From positions 1 to 14,410 of the forward strand of contig SMVY01000135.1 in assembly GCA_004357415.1 (NCBI GenBank): 14,410 nt of DNA, read 5' to 3'. This document shows positions 1-7,027 of the stretch, in pieces. The first letter of the stretch is position 1. Each line of letters starts with the position of its first letter. The translations under genes were made by a program, and so were the position numbers. The notes below the pieces were generated by a model. That model was not told the origin of the DNA and ran no database searches. It saw nothing but the letters and a program-made list of their open reading frames with translations. Origin of the DNA: Gemmatimonadota bacterium. Lineage in GTDB: Bacteria > Gemmatimonadota > Gemmatimonadetes > Gemmatimonadales > GWC2-71-9.

Positions 1-225
1 CACGGTCACCGGGAAGGTGTCCACCACCAACTGGTCGGCTAGTTCCTGGGTGGCCAAGTCGCGCGGCAGCGCCACATCGACCCGAACCGCCCCGGTCACC
101 GGGGCGAGTTGGGGGGGGCGGGTGGAGTTGGGGTTGCATGCCAGGGCCAGCAAGAGGACCACAGAATGCCACGAATAATGAATGCCACGAATAATGAATA
201 ATGAAATTCTCCGTTGGCCATTCAT
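1..225 (-). CDS. Putative lipoprotein, N-terminal part (runs off left edge)
   Basis: A minus-strand reading frame stays open from an ATG at 223-225 to position 1, so only the N-terminal 75 codons are seen. It carries a hydrophobic stretch VVLLLALA followed by Cys (residue 30), which fits a lipobox (LALA-C), then a Pro/Asn/Thr-rich linker and a segment VRVDVALPRDLATQELADQL. This suggests an envelope lipoprotein; no family is recognised. The start is uncertain. The ATG lies inside an A+T-rich inverted repeat and gives an n-region with Arg5-Arg6, whereas a GTG at 160-162 would leave only eight residues before the Cys and no positive charge. No clear ribosome-binding site precedes either start. 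It follows the 3-hydroxybutyryl-CoA dehydrogenase gene on the same strand. A run of eight G (111-118, plus strand) lies within the frame. Confidence 0.5.
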   Translation of the reverse strand, partial: MNGQRRISLFIIRGIHYSWHSVVLLLALACNPNSTRPPQLAPVTGAVRVDVALPRDLATQELADQLVVDTFPVTV

Positions 226-258
226 TTCATTATTCATTATTCGTGGCAGTCATTATTC
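173..258. repeat. A+T-rich near-perfect inverted repeat with tandem heptamers
   Basis: Arms 173-207 and 224-258 are reverse complements over 35 positions with one mismatch (182/249); the inner 25 bp (183-207 with 224-248) pair perfectly around a 16-nt loop. The arms are built from repeats of GAATAAT and the motif TGCCACGA. On the left side a 16-bp unit is exactly duplicated in tandem (165-180 and 181-196). The base composition is strikingly A+T-rich compared with the flanking genes. No T tract follows the stem, so it is not an ordinary intrinsic terminator. It lies between the stop codon of the 3-hydroxybutyryl-CoA dehydrogenase gene and the lipobox of the leftmost gene, and may supply that gene's first codons. 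It looks like a small dispersed palindromic element; no transposase is present. Confidence 0.85.
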
Positions 259-275
259 AATATTCTCCGCCGCAC

Positions 276-1163
276 TCAGATCCCCAAGTCCATCACCGTG
301 GGTGGCTCGGCGGAGTAGTCATAAAACCCCTTGCCACTCTTTCGGCCGTACAGCCCGGCCATGACCATCCGCTTGAGCAGTGGGGGTGGTGCGTAGCGCG
401 GGTCGCGATACTCGTCGAACATGATTTCAGCGATCTTGTAGGTAGTGTCGTTGCCGACAAAATCCAGCAGCGCGAGCGGCCCCATCGGGTAGCCGCAGCC
501 GAGCTTCATGGCGTTGTCGATGTCCTCGATGGAGGCGACGCCGGTTTCCAGTGCCCGGATGGCGTCCAGCAGGTAGGGCACCAGCAGGAGATTGACGATG
601 AACCCGGAGCTGTCTTTGGCCGCCACGGCCGTTTTCCCCAGGCTCCCGGCAAAGGCAAACGTAGTGTCGAACGTGTCCTGGCTGGTAGTGATCGTGCGGA
701 CGACTTCAACCAGCTTCATCAGGGGCACTGGATTGAAAAAGTGGAGGCCGACGAACCGGTCTGCCCGCTCGGTGGCCGCCGCCATGGCCGCGATGGTCAG
801 GCTCGAGGTATTGGAGGCGAAGATGGTGCTCGCCGGGCACAGCGCGTCCAATTCTTTCCACAGGGCATTCTTGATTTCCAGGTCTTCCGTGACGGCCTCG
901 ATGACGATGTCGCAATCCTTCAGGGCGCCAATGTCCGTGACGAACGACAACCGGCCCAGCGTGGCATCCCGGTCTTCCGCGGTGATCTTGCCCTTCTCGA
1001 CGAACTTGGCGAGTGATTTCTCGATCCCCGCCTTTCCCTTTTGGAGCGGGGCGTCGTCGACTTCGCGTACCACCGTCGTGTAGCCGGCCGCAGCCGCCAC
1101 TTGCGCCACGCCGCTTCCCATCAGGCCACAGCCGAGTACGCCCACTTTCTTGATTTCCGTCAT
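276..1163 (-). CDS. hbd: 3-hydroxybutyryl-CoA dehydrogenase
   Basis: A cytosolic NAD(P)-dependent enzyme that interconverts 3-hydroxybutyryl-CoA (3-hydroxyacyl-CoA) and acetoacetyl-CoA. The 295-residue protein has the family's two-domain layout. The Rossmann motif GCGLMG is at 11-16, with an acidic residue (Glu34) after the second strand. The catalytic His141 in GLHFFNPVPLMKLVEVV and its partner Glu153 keep the family spacing of 12. SNTSSL is at 117-122, Asn191 in FIVN, and the C-terminal dimer domain includes GYPMGPLALLDFVG (224-237). The residue after Asn191 is Leu where Arg is common. Length is slightly above the usual of about 282. It is the last enzyme of a tight minus-strand operon, 23 bases after the membrane-protein gene, and would act on the product of the thiolase encoded three genes upstream. 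The ribosome-binding site is weak, so coupling to upstream translation is likely. Confidence 0.93.
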   Translation of the reverse strand: MTEIKKVGVLGCGLMGSGVAQVAAAAGYTTVVREVDDAPLQKGKAGIEKSLAKFVEKGKITAEDRDATLGRLSFVTDIGALKDCDIVIEAVTEDLEIKNALWKELDALCPASTIFASNTSSLTIAAMAAATERADRFVGLHFFNPVPLMKLVEVVRTITTSQDTFDTTFAFAGSLGKTAVAAKDSSGFIVNLLLVPYLLDAIRALETGVASIEDIDNAMKLGCGYPMGPLALLDFVGNDTTYKIAEIMFDEYRDPRYAPPPLLKRMVMAGLYGRKSGKGFYDYSAEPPTVMDLGI

Positions 1164-1186
1164 GCGTTGTTATCCGTAGTTGGTGG

Positions 1187-2020
1187 TTAGGATCGTAATG
1201 CTTTGCGAAGTTCATCGGTGACCTGCTTCAGCAGGCTGGGTGATCGCTCGGGAAGTCGATGTCCCGGCTTGACGGTGCCACGCTCCAGATGGTCCAGGGC
1301 GCGCTCCAATCCCAGGCGCGTCCGTTCTGCGTAGGGGCGGTAGGTGCCCCACATGAGCGTCGCCAGCACGGCCCCTGCGATGATCGGAATCGGGACCAAC
1401 ACCAGCATAACGCCGGTACTAACCAGCACACCCGTGCCGATGACGCCGCCTCCGAGGAATGCGGCCCCCTCCCCGAGGTGCGTGTTCCGTACTTTCCTCA
1501 GATTGGCTTGCATCAGGACGTGGCAATAGCCCGCCTCGAGTTCGGTCACGATGGCCGTCACCAGGCCGGCCTTGGCCAGCATGAACGGTTTGCGTGAGCC
1601 CCCGAACGCCGCCGACGATCGCTTGAAGGCGACCTGGAGACCGGGGAGCGGCTCCCAGTCGATCCGCCCGGGCTGGTGCCGCTGAACCGTGAGTAGTTCC
1701 TGCCCCTCGATCCACCCCAGGAGGCTCTCCTCGAGGGCACCGATGGTACCGCGCACCACCCGCTCGGCCGTTACGGTGGCTGGTCCCACCAGCCGGTTGG
1801 AGAAGCCCGATACGGTGGCGGCCGGTGTCCGGTTCTGCTCCTCCAGCAGCGCCTGCTGTAAGAACCGCTCGGGAATGCCTACGTCTTTCCCCAGTTGGCG
1901 AACCTCGTCCCACGATAGGTTGTCGCCGATATCCCGGTCGGCCGTTTGTAGCTCGGCGGCCCGCATGATGATCCGCTCCAGGGCCGCCCGGTCGACCGAT
2001 CGTGGGACGAGGTCGGCCAT
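1187..2020 (-). CDS. Uncharacterised two-helix membrane protein in the thiolase/SPFH operon
   Basis: A 277-residue protein of unrecognised function. Residues 10-60 (from about AALERIIMRAAELQ to VGIPERFLQQALLEE) form a predicted helical segment. It resembles small domains seen at the N terminus of many bacterial membrane proteins, with the pattern 'hydrophobic helix, then LSWDEVRQLGKDVGI'. Residues 80-180 are soluble with mixed strand/helix character. Residues 186-209 and 210-227 are hydrophobic and Gly-rich, consistent with two transmembrane helices joined by a short Pro-containing turn (VPIPII). A basic C-terminal tail follows. Its ATG directly abuts the TAG of the SPFH gene, so the two are very likely translationally coupled and may be partners. 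It occupies the place where SPFH genes often have an NfeD gene, but I see no NfeD-like features. Confidence 0.85.
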   Translation of the reverse strand: MADLVPRSVDRAALERIIMRAAELQTADRDIGDNLSWDEVRQLGKDVGIPERFLQQALLEEQNRTPAATVSGFSNRLVGPATVTAERVVRGTIGALEESLLGWIEGQELLTVQRHQPGRIDWEPLPGLQVAFKRSSAAFGGSRKPFMLAKAGLVTAIVTELEAGYCHVLMQANLRKVRNTHLGEGAAFLGGGVIGTGVLVSTGVMLVLVPIPIIAGAVLATLMWGTYRPYAERTRLGLERALDHLERGTVKPGHRLPERSPSLLKQVTDELRKALRS

Positions 2021-2893
2021 CTAGTCCTTCGGCTCGGCCGGTTCGGCGGGCTGGGTTTCCCTCGTCAGCTGCGGTAGCCCGCTCGACGAGGGGTTGGGCG
2101 CCGGCAGCGCTTCGGGCGCCCCGGCCACCCCGGCCGAGCTCGCCGATCGTTCTGCCAACCTGTCCAGGAACGGCGTAAACAGTTCGATGGGAATCGGGAA
2201 GATGGTCGTCGAGTTGTTCTCTGCGGCGATCTCGCTGACCGTCTGCAGGTAACGTAACTGGATGGCGATAGGCTCCTGGGCCAGAACCGAAGCCGCTTCC
2301 GCGAGCGCCGCCGAGGCCTGCAGCTCGCCTTGGGCGGCGATGACCTTGCCGCGCCGTTCGCGTTCTGCCTCGGCCTGCCGCGCCATCGCCCGCTTCATCC
2401 CCTCGGGGAGGTCCACGTCCTTGACCTCCACCGCCGACACCTCGATCCCCCATGGATCGGTGCGCTTGTCGATGATGGTCTTGAGGATGCCGTTGATTTT
2501 TTCCCGATCCGACAACACCTCGTCCAGCTCCACCTCGCCCAGCACGGCGCGCAAGGTGGTCTGTGCCAGCTGGCTGGTGGCGTAGAGATAGTCCTCGATG
2601 TCGATGACGGCTCTGGCTGGTTCGGTCACCCGCATGTACAGCACGGCGTTGACCTTCACCGACACGTTATCCCGGGTGATGACGTCCTGCGGCGGGATGT
2701 CCAGCGCCATGATCCGAAGCGACACCCGTTTCTGCGTGGCGAACCCCAGAGGAAGGAAGATCAGTCCGGGGCCCTTGGTGCGCTGGTACTTGCCCAGGAA
2801 AAACACTACTCCCCGTTCGTATTCTTTGAGGACACGCAAGCTGGCAAAGATGTAGCCTACGACGATACCAGCGGCCAACCAGAGTTCCATCAT
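2021..2893 (-). CDS. SPFH/band 7 (stomatin/slipin-like) membrane protein
   Basis: A membrane-anchored scaffold protein of the stomatin/prohibitin superfamily; bacterial members organise membrane microdomains and often associate with proteases or NfeD proteins. The N terminus has one hydrophobic segment (residues 4-19, LWLAAGIVVGYIFASL). The SPFH core (about 22-185) includes ERGVVFFLGKYQRTKGPGL and ALDIPPQDVITRDNVSV. A charged, Ala/Glu-rich coiled-coil stretch follows (165-205), then the typical end NNSTTIFPIPIEL (227-238) and a Pro/Ser-rich tail. Length (290) fits slipins. A good ribosome-binding site (GAGGTGA) lies 5 bases before the first of two tandem ATG codons and overlaps the stop codon of the thiolase gene, implying coupling. 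It is embedded between acetyl-CoA acetyltransferase and the two-helix membrane protein. Whether it supports lipid/acyl-CoA metabolism or is only co-transcribed cannot be told from sequence. Confidence 0.92.
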   Translation of the reverse strand: MMELWLAAGIVVGYIFASLRVLKEYERGVVFFLGKYQRTKGPGLIFLPLGFATQKRVSLRIMALDIPPQDVITRDNVSVKVNAVLYMRVTEPARAVIDIEDYLYATSQLAQTTLRAVLGEVELDEVLSDREKINGILKTIIDKRTDPWGIEVSAVEVKDVDLPEGMKRAMARQAEAERERRGKVIAAQGELQASAALAEAASVLAQEPIAIQLRYLQTVSEIAAENNSTTIFPIPIELFTPFLDRLAERSASSAGVAGAPEALPAPNPSSSGLPQLTRETQPAEPAEPKD

Positions 2894-2902
2894 GTCTTCA
2901 CC

Positions 2903-4114
2903 TCAGTCGTGATACGCCTCGACGATCACCGCCGCACCTTGGCCACCACCGATGCAGGCGCTGCCGATGCCGAACCGGCCACCAGTGCGCCGGAGGGCGT
3001 GCAACAGATGCAGGGTGATCCGTGTCCCGCTGGCGGCCAGCGGGTGCCCGATGGCGATGGCGCCGCCATCGGTGTTGGTCTTGCTGCGATCGAGGTTCAG
3101 TTCACGCTCGACCGCTAGGTACTGTGCTGAAAATGCCTCGTTGACTTCCACGAGGTCCATGTCGTCCAGGGACATGCCCGCCTTGGCCAGCGCCTTGGCG
3201 ATGGCCGGCGCCGGCCCGATCCCCATGTACTTCGGCTCCACGCCCACTATGCCCCAGGACACCAGCCGGCCGATGGGCTTGAGACCGCGCTCGGCGGCGG
3301 ACGTGTCCGAGGCGATGACTACGGCCGCGCCACCGTCGCAGATTCCCGAAGCGTTACCGGCCGTTACCACCCCGTCCTTCTTGAAGTACGCCGGCAACTT
3401 GGCCAGGCGTTCGATGGTAGTGTCGGGCCGCATGTGTTCATCGGCGGCCCAGTCATCCATTTGCTTGGTCTTGCGGTTCTTGATGGGGATCGGAATGACC
3501 TCGTGCTCGAAATGGCCCTCGTCCCACCCTGCCTTGGCGGCTTGCTGACTGCGGAGGGCGTACTCGTCGACGTCCGTGCGCGGGATGGAGTACTTGTCCG
3601 CCAGGTTCTCCGCGGTCTGCGCCATTGAGAAACCGCATTGCGGGTCGTCGAGTGATTCCCACAACATGTCCTCGAACGGCACCGCCGGGCCCAGTCGCAG
3701 CCCCCACCGGGCTCCCCGTACCACATGCGGTGCCTGGCTCATGGATTCGGCGCCGCCGGCAAGCACCGTGGCCGATTCCCCCAGGATGATCTGCTGGGCG
3801 CCCTGGATGATGGACTCGAATCCCGATCCGCACAGCCGGTTGACCGTGACCGCCGGCGTCTCGATGGGGAGACCAGCCTGCAGCCCCACGTGCCGGGCCA
3901 GGTAGATCGCGTCGGCCGATGTCTGCAGAGCGTTGCCGAACACGACGTGGTCGACGTCACCCGGTTCGACGCCCGCTCGCTCCAAGGCGTACTTCGCCGC
4001 TTGGGTACCCAACTCGGTGGCGGTCAGATCCTTGAGGGTACCGCCAAAACTGCCAAATCCCGTCCGGACGCCGGACAGGAATACCACGTCTGTATCGTGA
4101 CCCTGGGTCTTCAT
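2903..4114 (-). CDS. Acetyl-CoA acetyltransferase (thiolase)
   Basis: A cytosolic thiolase condensing two acetyl-CoA to acetoacetyl-CoA, or the reverse. With the start at ATG 4112-4114 the protein has 403 residues, near the family norm. The nucleophile Cys95 is in NRLCGSGFE, NEAF is at 325-328, His357 is in GGAIAIGHPLAASG, and the second catalytic Cys387 is in SACIGGGQG. All three catalytic elements are intact. The frame stays open upstream to 4231, but those 39 codons (Pro/Ser-rich) fall in a repeat-containing intergenic stretch and precede the conserved thiolase start, so I use the internal ATG; a GGAG lies 11 bases upstream. It heads a tight operon (thiolase, SPFH, membrane protein, 3-hydroxybutyryl-CoA dehydrogenase), which fits a short-chain acyl-CoA, butanoyl or polyhydroxyalkanoate-related route. 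A longer-chain 3-ketoacyl-CoA thiolase role is possible. Confidence 0.93.
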   Translation of the reverse strand: MKTQGHDTDVVFLSGVRTGFGSFGGTLKDLTATELGTQAAKYALERAGVEPGDVDHVVFGNALQTSADAIYLARHVGLQAGLPIETPAVTVNRLCGSGFESIIQGAQQIILGESATVLAGGAESMSQAPHVVRGARWGLRLGPAVPFEDMLWESLDDPQCGFSMAQTAENLADKYSIPRTDVDEYALRSQQAAKAGWDEGHFEHEVIPIPIKNRKTKQMDDWAADEHMRPDTTIERLAKLPAYFKKDGVVTAGNASGICDGGAAVVIASDTSAAERGLKPIGRLVSWGIVGVEPKYMGIGPAPAIAKALAKAGMSLDDMDLVEVNEAFSAQYLAVERELNLDRSKTNTDGGAIAIGHPLAASGTRITLHLLHALRRTGGRFGIGSACIGGGQGAAVIVEAYHD

Positions 4115-4246
4115 GGGAGGTGAGGCTCCATATGGTGACGGATTGCCGTTGCTGAACCTTGAAATATGGTCGGGTAGGGGGGCGGAGACCAGAAAATTGG
4201 AAACCGATGGCTGGAAACCGGTTATTGGCACTGAGGAGCCGGTAAT
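4115..4246. other. Intergenic region with short direct repeats
   Basis: These 132 bases separate the stop codon of the dehydrogenase gene from the thiolase start. They are richer in A+T than the neighbours. A 9-bp direct repeat, TGGAAACCG, occurs at 4198-4206 and 4212-4220, and a related palindromic AACCGGTT lies at 4216-4223. The thiolase operon promoter should lie here, but I cannot pick convincing -35/-10 boxes. Confidence 0.5.
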
Positions 4247-5296
4247 TCAGGAGCCGACGGCCTCCTCCAGGGCACGGGCCACCTCAGTGGTGCCGGACGC
4301 CCCGCCGATGTCCTCCGTCGTCGGTCCCCCGGCGATGACCGTGGTGACGGCCTGCTCCAGACGCCCGGCGGGCCCAGGGTGGCCCAGCGCCCGGAGCATC
4401 AGCGCTCCGGTCAGGACCGCGGCCATCGGGTTGGCCACGTTCTTCCCCGCCAGGGGAGGCGCCGATCCGTGGACCGGCTCGAACAGGCCCGGCCGGCCCG
4501 GGTGGAGGTTGGCGCTGGCAGCCAACCCCAAGCCACCTACCAGCCCGGCCCCCAGATCCGACAGGATGTCGCCGTACAGGTTGTTGGTCACGATTACCTC
4601 GAATCGGCCGGGATCCCGCACCATCTCCATGGCCAGGGCGTCGACATAGCGGTGCTCCCGTTCCAGGTCCGGGAAGCCGCTGCCGATCTCTTCGAACAAT
4701 TCGCCCCAGATCCGTTGGAAGGGAATGGCGTTGGACTTGTCGCTCATGGTGATGCGGCGCTTGCCCTCGCGTTGGGCCCACTCGAACGCCGCCCGCAGGA
4801 TCCGCTCCACCCCTGAGCGGGTGTTCACCTCTTCCGAGATGTGTTCCTCCGTGGGCGTCCCGATCCCTTCCGACCGGCCCCGCCCGGTGTATTGGCCTTC
4901 GGTGTTCTCGCGGAATATCACCAAGTCGATGTGCGGTGCGTGTTTCAGTGGCGTGAGCCGTTTGTGCCACAACCGCACCGGCCGAAAGTTGATGTACAAA
5001 TCGAGCTTGAATCGAAGGCCCAGCAGGATGTCGCGGGCGTGTTCGTTGTCGGGCACCCGCGGGTCGCCCAGTGCGCCGATAATGATGGCGTCGCTCGCGT
5101 CGCGCAGTTGCTCGAAGGCGTGATCGGGGAGCGTCTCCCCGGTGGCGAGGAAGTGGTCGGCCGAGTAAGGCAATCGGGTTGTGGTGAGGGTAACGTCATC
5201 GCCGGCAGCCGCCTTGGCCACGACCGGCCAGGCGGCGTCGATCACCTCCGGGCCGATGCCGTCTCCGGGAATCAGCGCGATCCGATAATCCGGCAT
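4247..5296 (-). CDS. Isocitrate/isopropylmalate dehydrogenase family protein
   Basis: A metal-dependent beta-decarboxylating dehydrogenase (349 residues, like LeuB and homologues) that oxidises and decarboxylates a 2-hydroxy acid. Visible family elements are IPGDGIGPEV (9-18), substrate-binding arginines in LGLRFKL (Arg95), NFRPVRL (Arg105) and FRENTEG (Arg129), Tyr136, Lys187 in DKSNA, the metal aspartates Asp219, Asp243 and Asp247 (YGDILSDLGAGLVGG), and the cofactor loop EPVHGSAPPLAGKNVANP (273-290). In NAD-dependent members that loop reads HGSAPD; here Pro281 takes the place of the Asp that binds the adenosine ribose. The exact substrate (isopropylmalate, isocitrate, tartrate/malate) cannot be settled; no other leucine or lysine genes are nearby. 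It sits 21 bases after the zinc-ribbon gene and is separated from the thiolase by 132 bases. The ribosome-binding site is weak. Confidence 0.85.
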   Translation of the reverse strand: MPDYRIALIPGDGIGPEVIDAAWPVVAKAAAGDDVTLTTTRLPYSADHFLATGETLPDHAFEQLRDASDAIIIGALGDPRVPDNEHARDILLGLRFKLDLYINFRPVRLWHKRLTPLKHAPHIDLVIFRENTEGQYTGRGRSEGIGTPTEEHISEEVNTRSGVERILRAAFEWAQREGKRRITMSDKSNAIPFQRIWGELFEEIGSGFPDLEREHRYVDALAMEMVRDPGRFEVIVTNNLYGDILSDLGAGLVGGLGLAASANLHPGRPGLFEPVHGSAPPLAGKNVANPMAAVLTGALMLRALGHPGPAGRLEQAVTTVIAGGPTTEDIGGASGTTEVARALEEAVGS

Positions 5297-5317
5297 ACGT
5301 TCGACGAAGTCCGTCGG

Positions 5318-6049
5318 TTAGGCGTCGGGGACTGGATGGCCGCAGACGATGCAGTGCCGCCAGCCGTAATCGAGTTCCGCGCTACACTGGGCGCACCGAA
5401 TCACGGTGAGGTCCTGGCCGCAGTGGGGGCAGAAATTGGCTTGCCGATTTGCTGGGAGTGACCCTCCGCAGTAGGCGCATTGCGGCACCGGCTTAGCCTC
5501 CTCGGTCGTCGTCGGCTCGTCGTCCGGCGATAGCTCGAATGACGGCGCCGGCGTCTCGACCGATGGCTCGGGGTCCGGTTCCGGAATGATGGTGGCCTCC
5601 GTTCCAGCGTCGGCGTCTTCGAGTTCCTCCACGGCGGGATCGTGGTCCTCGTCTTGCGCCGGTGCGGGGGCAACGTCTGGCGGACGGTAGGCCAATTCCT
5701 GCTCCCGATCCGTCATCGATCTGTTGATGGCCTGATCCTCCAGTCTGACCTCGATGTCGCCGTACACCTGCAGCAGTCCGAGATCGGCGTTGATGCCTGC
5801 GGCTTCTTCGCTGAACGCCCGGCGGGCGTCCGCGTCGGCCAGGGTGAGGTAGCCACCTTCTCCGGCACAGAGCCTGAGGAGCAACATTTCATGGTCCTCG
5901 CTGCACGACAACTCCAGGGTGTGCCGCACCGACCGGTACGGCACCAGGCCGTACTGGATGTCCCGCAACCGATGCGGTTGGTGCAACCGGCTGGGATCGG
6001 ATGCACGAATTGCGTTTACCAATTCGCGAAACAATCGCTCCAGTTCCAT
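5318..6049 (-). CDS. Double zinc-ribbon protein of unknown function
   Basis: A 243-residue protein. Residue numbers here count from the TTG at 6052 that precedes the ATG by one codon; I prefer the ATG at 6047-6049 because a GGAG lies five bases upstream. Residues 1-110 are a small alpha/beta region without a recognised family (for example VRHTLELSCSEDHEMLLLRL). Residues 125-190 are a long acidic, Pro/Glu/Asp-rich linker, probably disordered. The C terminus carries two zinc ribbons in tandem: Cys192-Cys195/Cys208-Cys211 (CAYC...CPHC) and Cys220-Cys223/Cys234-Cys237 (CAQC...CIVC), the double zinc-ribbon pattern that usually mediates protein contacts. Likely soluble and zinc-binding; no enzymatic role visible. 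It lies 21 bases after the RNase HI-like gene and 21 bases before the dehydrogenase, so it is probably co-transcribed with both. Confidence 0.85.
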   Translation of the reverse strand: MELERLFRELVNAIRASDPSRLHQPHRLRDIQYGLVPYRSVRHTLELSCSEDHEMLLLRLCAGEGGYLTLADADARRAFSEEAAGINADLGLLQVYGDIEVRLEDQAINRSMTDREQELAYRPPDVAPAPAQDEDHDPAVEELEDADAGTEATIIPEPDPEPSVETPAPSFELSPDDEPTTTEEAKPVPQCAYCGGSLPANRQANFCPHCGQDLTVIRCAQCSAELDYGWRHCIVCGHPVPDA

Positions 6050-6070
6050 CAAGACTCCGGGTGAAGGAAA

Positions 6071-6700
6071 CTATTCTGCGGCCACGAGAGGAATCGGCTT
6101 CCCTGCCTGCAGGTAGCGCTCCAGTGCCGCGAACGATTCATCAGGATCGTAGGTAAGATACTTGCCCGCTTCCTGCTTGTTGACGAACCACTCGGCAAAC
6201 CCGGAGGCCACTGCACCATTCGAGGTCCGCTGTTCCGTCGCTGCCAACACGGCCAGGTCGTTGGAGTACTCGTTCTTGACGTGCCCGCGGTGGCCACGCA
6301 CCCAGGTCCACTGAACGTCGTGTCTGGCCGCCGTGCGGTCCAGGCGCTGCCACAACTCGAGGTTTTCTATGGCGCCGGTCTTCCGTCGCCAGTTCCTCGC
6401 CTTCCAGTTTGGCACCCACTCGCGCATGCCACGAATGAGATACTGGGAGTCCGACACGATGACGACCTGGAAACGATGGCTCTTGCGGGCCAGGACGTCG
6501 AGCGTGGCGATGGCTCCTTCCAGCGCCATGCGGTTGTTCGTTGTGTCCGGGTGGTGCAAATAAATGTCTCGCCGTTCCACCCCGGTAGCCGTTCGCACCT
6601 CGATCAGCCCACCGGTGCCCCCAGGGGTTTGTCCCTCGCGGCCATTGCCGAGACAACTCTCGTCGAGATGCACAACCGCAATTGGGGAAGAGGCCGTCAT
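6071..6700 (-). CDS. Ribonuclease HI-like protein with altered catalytic residues
   Basis: An RNase H-fold protein (209 residues; E. coli RnhA has 155) expected to act on RNA:DNA hybrids. Compared with the E. coli motifs, Asp13 in LDESCLGN matches the first catalytic Asp, and Asp84 in SDSQYLIRGM matches the third. The segment NNRMALEGAI (55-64) puts Ala59 where the catalytic Glu should follow NNRM, with a Glu two residues later (Glu61). In GHRGHVKNEYSNDLA (136-150) the conserved His137 is kept, but Asn147 occupies the fourth catalytic Asp position, with Asp148 next to it. A C-terminal extension of about 50 residues (SGFAEWF...) is outside the RNase H core. A distinct RNase HI subfamily is the best reading; full activity is uncertain. 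It is preceded by a 105-base gap and followed by the zinc-ribbon gene. Confidence 0.85.
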   Translation of the reverse strand: MTASSPIAVVHLDESCLGNGREGQTPGGTGGLIEVRTATGVERRDIYLHHPDTTNNRMALEGAIATLDVLARKSHRFQVVIVSDSQYLIRGMREWVPNWKARNWRRKTGAIENLELWQRLDRTAARHDVQWTWVRGHRGHVKNEYSNDLAVLAATEQRTSNGAVASGFAEWFVNKQEAGKYLTYDPDESFAALERYLQAGKPIPLVAAE

Positions 6701-6756
6701 CGCGCCGGAGCCGGTCAGGTGGTGGTGGGTTGCCTAGAGGGATGCGTCGTGTGGTA

Positions 6757-6784
6757 AAGATAGCCTCGATCCGGCCGGCGAAAA
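6757..6784 (-). promoter_or_regulatory. Possible promoter of the RNase HI-like gene
   Basis: In the 105-base gap upstream of the RNase HI-like gene, the minus strand reads TATCTT at 6762-6757 as a -10-like box. A TTTTCG (6784-6779) lies 16 bases upstream as a weak -35. The leader would be about 50 bases. No binding data; only a pattern match. Confidence 0.25.
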
Positions 6785-6805
6785 GGCGCAGGGCGTCCGT
6801 CGGGG

Positions 6806-7027
6806 TTACTCGAGAACCTGGAAACTTTCCAGGTCGTTGAGTACGAACGCCAACTCTTCCCCGGTCATCGGCAACCGTCCGATAAGAGACTCCATAGAAT
6901 CCTCCGATCGGACCGCGACCGCGATCACGATGTACTCGGTACCCCGCCGAACCAGGGCCACTCGCTTGCCGCGGCGTGCCGCCGATTCGAGCTGATCGTA
7001 GCGCTCGGCCGACCATCGGATACTCAC
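6806..7027 (-). CDS. Small conserved-looking protein overlapping the selD stop
   Basis: A 73-residue protein starting with GTG at 7025-7027. The start overlaps the TGA of selD as GTGA, a classic coupled arrangement. Residues 1-20 are predicted helical and basic (RWSAERYDQLESAARRGKR). Residues 21-37 form a likely beta hairpin (VALVRRGTEYIVIAVAV). The C terminus GRLPMTGEELAFVLNDLESFQVLE looks like a short strand and helix ending in an acidic face. No signal peptide, Cys or membrane segment. I do not recognise the family with certainty; the 'RVALVRRGTEYIVI ... LPMTGEE' style recalls small uncharacterised proteins of unknown role in other bacteria. Its position suggests co-expression with selD, but a selenium role is not shown. 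Confidence 0.75.
   Translation of the reverse strand: MSIRWSAERYDQLESAARRGKRVALVRRGTEYIVIAVAVRSEDSMESLIGRLPMTGEELAFVLNDLESFQVLE

Noticed and set aside
111..118. Run of eight G as a possible phase-variation tract
   Set aside because: It is in a Pro-rich codon context in high-G+C DNA; with only a gene fragment visible, variation cannot be argued.
236..258. Tiny ORF (MTATNNE) on the minus strand after hbd
   Set aside because: It is made entirely of the repeat heptamers and ends after seven codons; probably chance.
201..1016. Long plus-strand open frame opposite the 3-hydroxybutyryl-CoA dehydrogenase gene
   Set aside because: Its translation has no family features and mirrors the high-G+C third-position pattern of the real gene on the other strand.
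4115..4231. 39-residue N-terminal extension of the thiolase
   Set aside because: It is Pro/Ser-rich, lies in a repeat-bearing intergenic stretch and precedes the normal thiolase start.
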